DNA from: Nonomuraea jabiensis
GTDB lineage: Bacteria; Actinomycetota; Actinomycetes; Streptosporangiales; Streptosporangiaceae
Direction: 5' to 3'
DNA length: 64,000 nt
NCBI RefSeq assembly: GCF_014204795.1
Contig: NZ_JACHMB010000001.1
Span: 5,716,501-5,780,500, forward strand
Part shown: positions 15,302 through 23,230 of the stretch, piece after piece
Position numbering within the stretch: position 1 is the stretch's first letter
Layout of the letters: every line of letters starts with the position of its first letter
Notes under the pieces: model-generated
What the model was told of the DNA's origin: nothing
What the model saw: only the letters and a program-made list of their open reading frames with translations
The model's database searches: none
Made by a program: the position numbers and the translations under genes

Positions 15302-17019
15302 AAAGAATTCCGTGCATGGAGGCCGTGGTGGCGGTGCTGGAGTCGGAGGGGGTGGACACCGTCTTCGGCATCCCGGGCGCGGCCATCCTGCCGCTCTACG
15401 CCGCGCTCCAGCACAGCTCGATCAGGCACGTCACCGTACGCCACGAGGAGGGCGGCACCCACGCGGCCGACGGCTGGTCCAGGGTGACCGGGAACGTCGG
15501 CGTCTGCATCGGCACCTCCGGCCCCGCCGGCACGAACATGATCACCGGCCTCTACACCGCCCTGGCCGACTCGATCCCGATGATCTGCGTCACCGGCCAG
15601 GCGGTCTCCTCCAAGCTGCACCAGGAGGCGTTCCAGGCGGTGGACATCGTGGAGATCGCCCGGCCGGTGACCAAGTGGGCGGTGCAGCTCAAGGAGCCGG
15701 CGCAGGCGCCGTGGGTGTTCCGGGAGGCGTTCCGGATCGCCCGGTCGGGGCGGCCCGGCCCGGTGCTCATCGACCTGCCGGTGGACGTGCAGCGCGGGAC
15801 CTGCCTGTACGACCGGGAGCTGGACGCGCCGCTGCCCGTCGAGGAGCCCGCGCCGCTGCCCGGAGCCGTGCGCAAGGCCGTGGACCTGCTGGCCGAGGCC
15901 AGGCGGCCGATCATCCTGGCCGGCGGCGGCGTGATCATCGCGGACGCGTCCGACCAGTTGCGCGCGCTGGCCGAGCACCTCCAGGTGCCCGTGCAGGTGA
16001 CGCTCATGGGCAAGGGCGCCTTCCCCGAGGACCACCCGCTGTTCGCGGGCATGGCGGGCATCCAGACCCAGACGCGGTGGGGCAACGCCGCGTTCCTGGA
16101 GAGCGACCTGGTGCTGGCCGTCGGGGCCCGCTTCGGCGACCGGCACACCGGCGACCTCGACGTCTATCGCCGGGGCCGCACGTTCGTGCACGTGGACATC
16201 GAGCCCACGCAGATCGGCCGGGTCTTCGAGCCCGACCTGGGAATCGTCGGGCACGCCCGGCCGGTGCTGGCGGAGCTGCTGCGCGAGGCGCGCCGGCGCG
16301 GCGGGCCGCGGCAGCCGGGCAAGTGGGTGCGGAAGGTCGCCGACCTGCGCAGGACGATGGCCCGCCGCGACGACTTCGACGACGTGCCGATCAAGCCGCC
16401 CAGGGTGTTCAGGGAGATCAACGAGTATTTCGGCAGGGACACCACGTTCGTCACCGCCATCGGGCTCTACCAGATCTGGTCGGGCCAGTTCCAGACGACC
16501 TACCTGCCGCGCCGCTACCTGGTGTGCGGCCAGGCCGGGCCGCTGGGCTGGGAGGTGCCCGCGGCGATGGGCGTCAAGTGCGCGCATCCGGAGCGGCAGG
16601 TCGTGGCGGTGGTGGGCGACTACTCCTTCCAGTTCCTCATGGAGGAGGTGGCGGTGGCCGCCCAGTACCGGATCCCGTTCGTCATCGTCATGATCAACAA
16701 CGAGTACCTGGGTCTCATCCGGCAGGCCGAGATCCCGTACGGCATGAACTACGCCGTGGACCTGCACTACGGAGAAGGCGGCATCGACCATGTCAAGGCC
16801 ATGGAGGCGTTCGGCTGCCCGGCGCGCCGGGTGGAGCTGCCCGGCGACATCCGGGACGCGCTCGCCTGGGCGACGGCGGAGTCGGCGCGGGAGCGGCTGC
16901 CGGTGCTGGTGGAGGTGATGGTGGAGCGCGAGGCCAACGCCGCCATGGGGCCCTCGCTGGAGGCGATCAAGGAGTTCGAGCCGCTGCCCGAGCTCATCAC
17001 CGCCGACTGGTCAGACTGA
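15298..17019 (+). CDS. gcl: Glyoxylate carboligase-like ThDP enzyme
   Basis: A 573-aa ThDP enzyme with the pattern of Gcl: FGIPGAAILPLYAAL, CIGTSGPAGTNMITGLY, QEAFQAVDIVEIARPVTKWAV, RSGRPGPVLIDLPVDVQ, and a C-terminal GDYSFQFLMEE...NNEYLGLIRQAE cofactor motif. Gcl condenses two glyoxylates to tartronate semialdehyde and CO2. At position 50 (RHEEGGTHAADGW) it has the usual ThDP-activating Glu, whereas characterised Gcl (E. coli Val51, in RHVEGASH) lacks it. The operon with hyi and glxR still supports carboligase function, but the active site is not the textbook one. Confidence 0.75.
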   Translation: MKRIPCMEAVVAVLESEGVDTVFGIPGAAILPLYAALQHSSIRHVTVRHEEGGTHAADGWSRVTGNVGVCIGTSGPAGTNMITGLYTALADSIPMICVTGQAVSSKLHQEAFQAVDIVEIARPVTKWAVQLKEPAQAPWVFREAFRIARSGRPGPVLIDLPVDVQRGTCLYDRELDAPLPVEEPAPLPGAVRKAVDLLAEARRPIILAGGGVIIADASDQLRALAEHLQVPVQVTLMGKGAFPEDHPLFAGMAGIQTQTRWGNAAFLESDLVLAVGARFGDRHTGDLDVYRRGRTFVHVDIEPTQIGRVFEPDLGIVGHARPVLAELLREARRRGGPRQPGKWVRKVADLRRTMARRDDFDDVPIKPPRVFREINEYFGRDTTFVTAIGLYQIWSGQFQTTYLPRRYLVCGQAGPLGWEVPAAMGVKCAHPERQVVAVVGDYSFQFLMEEVAVAAQYRIPFVIVMINNEYLGLIRQAEIPYGMNYAVDLHYGEGGIDHVKAMEAFGCPARRVELPGDIRDALAWATAESARERLPVLVEVMVEREANAAMGPSLEAIKEFEPLPELITADWSD

Positions 17020-17029
17020 GGAGGAGCGC

Positions 17030-18595
17030 ATGCGGCTCAAGCCGGGTACGGCCTGGCGGGACGCCTACGAACGGTGCTGTTCGGCGGCCCCCGAGGCATT
17101 CCACGACGACCGGGTGCTCAACCACTGGGGCGGCATCTGGCACCGCGACGGGCGCCCCGTGCCCGGCTTCTCGCCGCTGGACGGCACCGCCATCGCGGGC
17201 CTGCCCCGGATCGACCGGGCGGGCGCGGGACGGGCGGTGGCGGGCGCGGTGGAGGAGCACCGGCGCTGGCGGCACCTGCCGCTCGCCGAGCGCAAGGCGA
17301 TGGTCTCGGCCGCCGTCGAGTCGATGGCCGCCCACCGCGACCTGCTGGCCCTGCTGCTGGTCTGGGAGATCGGCAAGCCGTGGAAGACGGCCTGCGCGGA
17401 CGTGGACCGCTGCCTGGACGGCGTGCGCTGGTACGTGGCCGAGATCGACCGCATGGTCGCCGGCCGGACGCCGCTGCCCGGGCCCGTCAGCAACATCGCG
17501 AGCTGGAACTATCCGATGAGCGTGCTCATGCACGCCATGCTCGTGCAGGCGCTGGCCGGCAACGCGGTGATCGCCAAGACCCCCACGGACGGCGGCCTGT
17601 GCTGCCTGACGCTCGCCTGCGCGCTGGCCGTGCGCGAGGGCCTGCCGTTCACGCTGGTGAGCGGGGGAGGGGCGGAGCTGTCGCCGGTGCTGGCCGGCGG
17701 GCGGGCATTGGGCAGCGTGTCGTTCGTGGGCGGCCGGGACGCGGGGGCCAAGGTGGCGACCTCGCTGGCCGACCTCGGGCGCCGGCACGTGCTGGAGCAG
17801 GAGGGGCTGAACTGCTGGGGTGTGTGGGAGTACGGCGACTGGGAGCTGCTCACGAGGCAGATCCGGGCGTCGTTCGACTACGGCAAGCAGCGGTGCACGG
17901 CCTATCCGCGGTTCGTGGTGCAGCGGTCGCTGTTCCACGAGTTCCTGGGGGCGTACCTGGCGGCGGTGGGGTCGCTGCGGTTCGGCCATCCGCTCGCGGT
18001 GGCCGATCCCGATGATCCGCTGCCGGAGCTGGACTTCGGGCCGCTGATCAACGCCTCCAAGGCCAAGGAGCTGGCCGATCAGGTGGACGAGGCGGTGGCC
18101 AGGGGCGGGGTGCCGGTGCACCGGGCGTCGCTCGATGCCGGACATTTCCTGCCGGGGCAGGATATTTCGGCGTATGTGGCGCCGACGGCGCTCCTCAACC
18201 CGCCCCGCTCCTCACCCCTCTTCCACGCCGAGCCGTTCGGGCCCGTGGACACCATCGTGCTGGTGGACACCGAGGCCGAGCTGCTGGCCGCCATGAACGC
18301 CAGCAACGGCGCCCTGGTGGCCACGCTGTCGTGCGAGGAGGAGGAGACGTTCCACCGGCTGGCGCCGGAGGTGCGGGCGTTCAAGGTCGGGCACAACCGG
18401 CCGCGCTCGCGCGGCGACCGCGAGGAGCTGTTCGGCGGGCTCGGGGCGTCCTGGCGCGGCGCGTTCGTCGGCGGCGAGCTGCTGGTGCGGGCCTCCACCG
18501 CGTCCTCCACCGCGTCCTCAATTGGGGGCCCGGACGGCGAGCGCCTGCCGGGCAACTTCCCGCACTACACCCTGTTGCCCGAGGGGTCGCCCTAG
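17030..18595 (+). CDS. Aldehyde dehydrogenase-family protein, candidate acylating (oxalyl-CoA reductase) enzyme
   Basis: A 521-aa ALDH-fold protein with GGAGG-type ribosome site 10 bp after the carboligase. Key residues: Asn160 in ASWNYPMS, Lys183 in VIAKTP, Glu256 in VLEQEGLNCW and nucleophile Cys289 in YGKQRCTAYP. The usual ELGGK block is altered to LEQEGL, so this is a distant subfamily. The C-terminus carries tandem 12-bp copies encoding STASSTASS. As the last gene of the glyoxylate arm it could reduce oxalyl-CoA to glyoxylate, or oxidise glycolaldehyde or glyoxylate. The first fits the pathway best but is inference. Confidence 0.65.
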   Translation: MRLKPGTAWRDAYERCCSAAPEAFHDDRVLNHWGGIWHRDGRPVPGFSPLDGTAIAGLPRIDRAGAGRAVAGAVEEHRRWRHLPLAERKAMVSAAVESMAAHRDLLALLLVWEIGKPWKTACADVDRCLDGVRWYVAEIDRMVAGRTPLPGPVSNIASWNYPMSVLMHAMLVQALAGNAVIAKTPTDGGLCCLTLACALAVREGLPFTLVSGGGAELSPVLAGGRALGSVSFVGGRDAGAKVATSLADLGRRHVLEQEGLNCWGVWEYGDWELLTRQIRASFDYGKQRCTAYPRFVVQRSLFHEFLGAYLAAVGSLRFGHPLAVADPDDPLPELDFGPLINASKAKELADQVDEAVARGGVPVHRASLDAGHFLPGQDISAYVAPTALLNPPRSSPLFHAEPFGPVDTIVLVDTEAELLAAMNASNGALVATLSCEEEETFHRLAPEVRAFKVGHNRPRSRGDREELFGGLGASWRGAFVGGELLVRASTASSTASSIGGPDGERLPGNFPHYTLLPEGSP

Positions 18596-18604
18596 AGACG
18601 GCTC

Positions 18605-18955
18605 TTACGGGGCGATGAGGCCGAAGCGGGTCGCCGCCAGGAGCAGGAGGAAGGTCAGCATGGCGACCCGCATCACCTTCCCGCCGATCCCCAGCGACGG
18701 CCACGACAGGTACGCCAGCCAGCCGATGAAGGCGATCACCGGCAGCACGGCCACGCCGCCCAGCGGGTTGGCCACGGCGAACCCCACCAGCAGCAGCACC
18801 ACCAGCACCGTCGGCGCCGTCCAGCGGGGCACCTGCGTGAACAGGTAGGTCATCGGCACGGCGCTGCGCTGCTCGACGGCCTTGCGCAGGCCGGTCGCGC
18901 CCGGCGTGAAGAACTGCTCGCCCTTGGGAAGCGGGCGCTTGCTGTCTGGGGCCAC
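18605..18955 (-). CDS. Small membrane protein, DUF6703-like
   Basis: A 116-aa protein: a charged N-terminal 40 residues (SKRPLPKGEQFFTPGATGLRK) followed by three hydrophobic segments, consistent with the actinobacterial DUF6703 family. The GTG at 18955 is the only convenient start. It is convergent with the ALDH gene, 9 bp away. No function is known. Confidence 0.55.
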   Translation of the reverse strand: MAPDSKRPLPKGEQFFTPGATGLRKAVEQRSAVPMTYLFTQVPRWTAPTVLVVLLLVGFAVANPLGGVAVLPVIAFIGWLAYLSWPSLGIGGKVMRVAMLTFLLLLAATRFGLIAP

Positions 18956-19059
18956 ACCCAGAGCCTACGGGAGAAGGGGCGCCGAGCGGGCGGGCCGCCT
19001 TATGGGCCGCCTTGTGGGGCGGGCGCGTCAGACGGGCGTGACGCGTTTAATCTGGTCGG

Positions 19060-19347
19060 GTGCTCGCCGTGATCCGATACACCGTTCCAGAGTCCCAGTC
19101 CCAAGACTTCCTCAAGCAGGGCCACACCATCCTTGACACGTTCGCCGCCCAGCCGGGCTACCAGCGTGGCAGGCTGGCCCGTTCGGTCGATGAGCCCAAC
19201 CTGTGGGCCCTGGTCACGGAGTGGGAGGGTGCCGGTTTCTACCGCAGAGCGCTCTCCGCCGCCCGGATGGTGATGTATCCACTGATGATTCTCATGGTCA
19301 ACGAACCCAGTGCGTTCGAGGACGTTTACACGCAGGAAGGCGCTTAA
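19060..19347 (+). CDS. Antibiotic biosynthesis monooxygenase (ABM) fold protein
   Basis: A 95-aa dimeric alpha-beta barrel-like protein: MLAVIRYTVPESQSQDF, a helix ending in GYQRGRLARS, LWALVTEWEGAGFYRRAL, and MILMVNEPSAFEDVY. The GTG start has no clear ribosome site, so the transcript may be leaderless. Members range from monooxygenases to heme-degrading or purely structural proteins; residues here do not specify a reaction. It precedes glyS by 95 bp. Confidence 0.6.
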   Translation: MLAVIRYTVPESQSQDFLKQGHTILDTFAAQPGYQRGRLARSVDEPNLWALVTEWEGAGFYRRALSAARMVMYPLMILMVNEPSAFEDVYTQEGA

Positions 19348-19442
19348 CGATTACTGGCGCGCGAGAGGGTCCGCGCGTCCCCTAAGCTGGGATCTCACCA
19401 ATTTCACTCGCCGACCTCCAGCCGGAAAGAGAATCAACCAAA

Positions 19443-20828
19443 ATGGCACGACGCACCGACGTCATGGACACCATCGTCAGCCTCGCCAAACGCCGCGGGC
19501 TCGTATACCCGTCGAGCGAGATCTACGGCGGACTGCGCGCGTCGTGGGACTACGGTCCACTGGGTGTCGAGCTCAAGAACAACGTCAAGCGGCAGTGGTG
19601 GCTGTCGATGGTCCAGTCGCGCGACGACGTGGTGGGCCTCGACTCCAGCGTGGTCCTGGCCCCCGAGGTGTGGCGGGCCAGCGGTCACGTCGAGACCTTC
19701 ACCGACCCGCTGACCGAGTGCCTCTCCTGCCACAAGCGCTTCCGCGCCGATCACCTGATCGAGGCGTACGAGGAGAAGAACGGCAGGGAGCCCGAGGGCG
19801 GCCTGGCCGACATCACCTGCCCCAACTGCGGCAACAAGGGCACCTTCACCGAGCCCAGGCAGTTCAGCGGCCTGCTCAAGACCTACCTCGGCCCGGTCGA
19901 GGACGAGTCGGGCCTGGCCTACCTGCGCCCCGAGACCGCGCAGGGCATCTTCATCAACTACCTCAACGTGCAGCAGTCGGCGCGCAAGAAGATCCCGTTC
20001 GGCATCGGCCAGATCGGCAAGTCGTTCCGCAACGAGATCACGCCGGGCAACTTCATCTTCCGCACCCGCGAGTTCGAGCAGATGGAGATGGAGTTCTTCG
20101 TCAAGCCGGGCACGGACGAGGAGTGGCACCAATACTGGATCGACGAGCGCTACCGGTGGTACTCCGACCTGGGCATCAACAAGGACAACCTGCGCCTTTA
20201 CGAGCACCCCAAGGAAAAGCTGTCCCACTACTCCAAGCGCACCGTCGACATCGAATACCGCTTCAACTTCACCGGCTCCGAGTGGGGTGAGCTCGAAGGC
20301 GTCGCCAACCGCACCGACTTCGACCTGACCGCCCACTCCAAGGCGTCGGGCACCGACCTGAGCTTCTTCGAGCAGGACACGGGGGAGCGCTACGTCCCCT
20401 ACGTCATCGAGCCCGCGGCCGGTGTCGACCGCGCCACGCTGACGTTCCTGCTCGACGCCTACAGCGAGGACGAGGCCCCCAACGCCAAGGGCGTCATGGA
20501 GAAGCGCACGGTCATGCGGCTCGACCACCGGCTCGCGCCGGTCAAGGCCGCGGTGCTGCCGCTCTCGCGCAACGCCGACCTGTCGCCCAAGGCCCGCGAC
20601 CTGGCCGCGCAGCTGCGCCGCCGGTGGAACGTCGAGTTCGACGACGCGGGCGCGATCGGCCGCCGCTACCGGCGCCAGGACGAGATCGGCACGCCGTTCT
20701 GCATCACGGTCGACTTCGACACGCTCGAGGACCAGGCGGTGACCATCCGCGAGCGCGACTCGATGGCCCAGGAGCGCATCTCCATCGAGGGCGTCGACTC
20801 CTACCTGCGCCAGCACCTGAATGACTGA
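19443..20828 (+). CDS. glyS: Glycyl-tRNA synthetase (single-chain, class II)
   Basis: A 461-aa alpha2-type GlyRS. Motifs: KRRGLVYPSSEIYGGLRASWDYGPLG at the N-terminus split by the usual glycine-recognition residues, two CxxC zinc pairs (CLSCHKRF and CPNCGNKG), RPETAQGIF motif, FGIGQIGKSFRNEITPG motif 2 and an anticodon-binding C-terminal domain. It charges tRNA-Gly. A strong terminator hairpin follows 21 bp downstream. The gene is monocistronic by context. Confidence 0.95.
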   Translation: MARRTDVMDTIVSLAKRRGLVYPSSEIYGGLRASWDYGPLGVELKNNVKRQWWLSMVQSRDDVVGLDSSVVLAPEVWRASGHVETFTDPLTECLSCHKRFRADHLIEAYEEKNGREPEGGLADITCPNCGNKGTFTEPRQFSGLLKTYLGPVEDESGLAYLRPETAQGIFINYLNVQQSARKKIPFGIGQIGKSFRNEITPGNFIFRTREFEQMEMEFFVKPGTDEEWHQYWIDERYRWYSDLGINKDNLRLYEHPKEKLSHYSKRTVDIEYRFNFTGSEWGELEGVANRTDFDLTAHSKASGTDLSFFEQDTGERYVPYVIEPAAGVDRATLTFLLDAYSEDEAPNAKGVMEKRTVMRLDHRLAPVKAAVLPLSRNADLSPKARDLAAQLRRRWNVEFDDAGAIGRRYRRQDEIGTPFCITVDFDTLEDQAVTIRERDSMAQERISIEGVDSYLRQHLND

Positions 20829-20849
20829 TCTCGCGTAGCGCCCATCTCA

Positions 20850-20883
20850 CGGGCCGCCCGCCGTTCTCGCGGTGGGCGGCCCG
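20850..20883 (+). terminator. Rho-independent-type terminator after glyS
   Basis: Near-perfect 13-bp stem (CGGGCCGCCCGCC paired with GGTGGGCGGCCCG) with an 8-nt loop, followed by TTGTGCTT. It is well placed 21 bp after the glyS stop. Confidence 0.75.
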
Positions 20884-21093
20884 TTGTGCTTCAAGACCCG
20901 TCCTTTACGGCTGCGCACGGTGGGCTCCACCCGCCGCAGCGGCCTGAGGGCCCTCCAGGGTGACGCTTCTCCGCCTCACCGCCGCGCCGCCGTGACGCGC
21001 GCAAGCTTGACCGGCGCCGTGGTTGTCCGAGGCGGGGACCGAAAGATCATGTAAAGACGGCGGTTACGCGGGTTTTCGCGGTCGCTTGATGAC

Positions 21094-21249
21094 ATGCGTT
21101 CTATGCGTACATCACGTTTCGCTCTTGTGCTGTTGGCCGCGGGCGCCGTGCTCATGACGGGAAGCGCCGCGTTCGCCGATCCCGAGCCGTCCGCGCTGGA
21201 GCTGCGGGTGGTCGTGGACGACTGCGACCACGCGGTGGTGCAGCCATGA
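21094..21249 (+). CDS. 51-aa secreted peptide overlapping moxR
   Basis: Starts MRSMRTSRFALVLLAAG and continues through a hydrophobic core to SAAFA, a good Sec signal peptide with AFA cleavage. About 23 mature residues remain, acidic with one Cys (VVVDDCDHAVVQP). Its TGA overlaps the moxR ATG (ATGA), so it leads the MoxR operon and is translationally coupled. No family recognised. It may be a truncated remnant of a larger secreted protein, or a genuine leader peptide. Confidence 0.45.
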   Translation: MRSMRTSRFALVLLAAGAVLMTGSAAFADPEPSALELRVVVDDCDHAVVQP

Positions 21250-22301
21250 CCGATCCCGCGCTGCTCGAACGGGCGTTGTTCGAGGTCAAGCGGGTGATCG
21301 TGGGGCAGGACCGCATGGTCGAGCGGCTGCTCGTGGCGGTGCTCGCCAAGGGCCACTGCCTGCTGGAAGGCGTGCCCGGCATCGCCAAGACGCTGGCCGC
21401 CGAGACCATGGCCACCGTGGTCGGCGGCACGTTCGCCCGCATCCAGTTCACTCCCGACCTGGTGCCCGCCGACATCGTCGGCACCAGGATCTACCGGCCG
21501 TCGACCGAGACCTTCGACGTCGAGCTCGGCCCGGTCATGGTCAACCTGCTGCTCGCCGACGAGATCAACCGGGCGCCCGCGAAGGTGCAGTCGGCGCTGC
21601 TGGAGATCATGGCTGAGCGGCAGGTCAGCATCGGCGGGGTCTCGCACGACGTGCCGAAGCCGTTCCTGGTGCTGGCCACCCAGAACCCGATCGAGTCCGA
21701 GGGCGTCTACCACCTGCCCGAGGCGCAGCGGGACCGCTTCCTCATGAAGATCGACGTGGACTATCCCAGCGAGTCGGAGGAGCTGGCGATCGTCTACCGC
21801 ATGAGCGTGGACCCGCCCGTCCCGCACGCCGTGCTGGACGCCGCTCAGGTCGTCGCGCTCCAGCGGCGGGCCGAGGAGGTCTTCGTGCACCACGCGGTGG
21901 CCGAGTACGCCGTCCGCCTCGTCTACGCCACCCGCGATCCCGACCGGTTCGGGGTGGCGGACGTGCGGCGGCTGCTGGCGTTCGGGGCGAGCCCCAGGGC
22001 CACGCTCGGCCTGCTGGCGGCCGGGCGGGCGCTGGCCCTGCTGCGGGGGCGCGACTATGTGCTGCCGGAGGACGTGCGCGACCTGGCGCACGACGTCATG
22101 GCGCACCGGCTCGTGCTCTCCTTCGACGCGCTGGCCGACGGGGTGGCGCCCCGGCAGATCGTGGACCGGGTGCTGGCGGCCGTCCCGCTGCCCGTCATCG
22201 CCCCCCAACAGCAAGCACAGCAGCAGGCCCAGCAGCAGGCCCAGCAGCAAGCACTGCAGCAGGCCCAGCAGCAGACACAGCAGAACGAAGCCGTGGCATG
22301 A
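21246..22301 (+). CDS. MoxR-family AAA+ ATPase
   Basis: A 351-aa MoxR ATPase: Walker A LLEGVPGIAKTLAAE, Walker B LLLADEINRAPAKVQSALLE, sensor LVLATQNPIESEG, then the lid domain with RYVLPEDV-like DYVLPEDVRDLAHDVMAHRL. MoxR proteins act as chaperones with VWA-domain partners, as here. The C-terminus has an unusual tail of six QQQA-type units (from 22206). It overlaps the DUF58 gene start (ATGA). Confidence 0.9.
   Translation: MTDPALLERALFEVKRVIVGQDRMVERLLVAVLAKGHCLLEGVPGIAKTLAAETMATVVGGTFARIQFTPDLVPADIVGTRIYRPSTETFDVELGPVMVNLLLADEINRAPAKVQSALLEIMAERQVSIGGVSHDVPKPFLVLATQNPIESEGVYHLPEAQRDRFLMKIDVDYPSESEELAIVYRMSVDPPVPHAVLDAAQVVALQRRAEEVFVHHAVAEYAVRLVYATRDPDRFGVADVRRLLAFGASPRATLGLLAAGRALALLRGRDYVLPEDVRDLAHDVMAHRLVLSFDALADGVAPRQIVDRVLAAVPLPVIAPQQQAQQQAQQQAQQQALQQAQQQTQQNEAVA
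22206..22283 (+). repeat. 12-bp tandem repeat encoding a Gln-rich MoxR tail
   Basis: About six and a half copies of a CAGCAGCAGGCC-like unit encode (QQQA)n at the end of MoxR. The 12-bp period keeps frame, so copy-number change would lengthen or shorten the tail without truncating the protein. Confidence 0.75.
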
Positions 22302-23230
22302 GGCCGTACCTGATGGCCGAGCCCGCGCTGCGCCGGCTCGAGCTGACGATCACCAGGAGACTGGATGGACTGCTGCAGGGGGAGCATCTGGGGCTGGTTC
22401 CGGGGCCGGGGAGCGAGCCGGCGGAGACCCGGCCGTACCAGGCGGGCGACGACGTGCGGCGGATGGACTGGAACGTCACCGCCCGCACCAACGAGCCCCA
22501 CGTCCGGGACCTGGTCGCCGACCGCGAGCTGGAGATCTGGGCGCTGCTCGACGCCACCGCCAGCATGGACTTCGGCACTGCGGCCATGGAGAAGCGGGAG
22601 CTGGCCGTGTCGGCGCTGGCGGCGGTCGGCTTCCTCACCCAGCGGACCGGCAACCGGATCGGCACCCACCTGCTGCACGGCGGCGGCGTCAGGACGCTGC
22701 CCGCCCGGACGGGCCGGCCGCACCTGATGGCGCTGCTGCAGGCGGCGTTCGCGCTGCCCCGTACCCCGCCCGGGGTGGCCGAGCCGCTGCTGGGCGTGGC
22801 CGCCGACCAGCTCGGCCGGGTGGTACGGCGCCGCGGCCTGGTCGTGGTCGTGTCGGACTTCCTCGACGCGCCCGAGACCTGGGAGCTGCCGCTGCGCAAG
22901 CTCACCGCCAGGCACCAGGTGCTGGCCGTGGAGGTGCTCGACCCGCGCGAGCTGACCCTGCCGGACGTCGGGATCCTGACGCTGGTCGACCCGGAGACGG
23001 GGCGGCGGCGCGAGGTCGCCACGGGGAGCGCGCGGCTGCGGCGCAGGTACGCGGAGGCGGCGGCGGAGCAGCGGGACACCGTGGCGCAGGCGCTGCGCCG
23101 GGCCGGGGCGACCCACCTGCGGCTGCGCACCGACCGGGACTGGGTGCGCGACCTGGTCCGGCACGTCATGCGCCAGCGCCGCCTGGCCGTGCTGGCCCGG
23201 CCCTCCGGGGGAGGAGGTGGTGCGGCGTGA
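22298..23230 (+). CDS. DUF58 domain protein
   Basis: A 310-aa DUF58 protein with the signature RPYQAGDDVRRMDWNVTARTNEPHVRD near 45-70 and a VWA-like fold after it (LLDATASMDFGT). It is the usual partner of MoxR and a membrane VWA protein. It overlaps moxR and the following VWA gene by 4 bp each. Role is unknown in detail; such clusters are thought to assemble or activate envelope or metal-containing complexes. Confidence 0.85.
   Translation: MRPYLMAEPALRRLELTITRRLDGLLQGEHLGLVPGPGSEPAETRPYQAGDDVRRMDWNVTARTNEPHVRDLVADRELEIWALLDATASMDFGTAAMEKRELAVSALAAVGFLTQRTGNRIGTHLLHGGGVRTLPARTGRPHLMALLQAAFALPRTPPGVAEPLLGVAADQLGRVVRRRGLVVVVSDFLDAPETWELPLRKLTARHQVLAVEVLDPRELTLPDVGILTLVDPETGRRREVATGSARLRRRYAEAAAEQRDTVAQALRRAGATHLRLRTDRDWVRDLVRHVMRQRRLAVLARPSGGGGGAA

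Noticed and set aside
22206..22283. CRISPR-like repeat
   Set aside because: The 12-bp units have no spacers and encode the in-frame C-terminus of MoxR.
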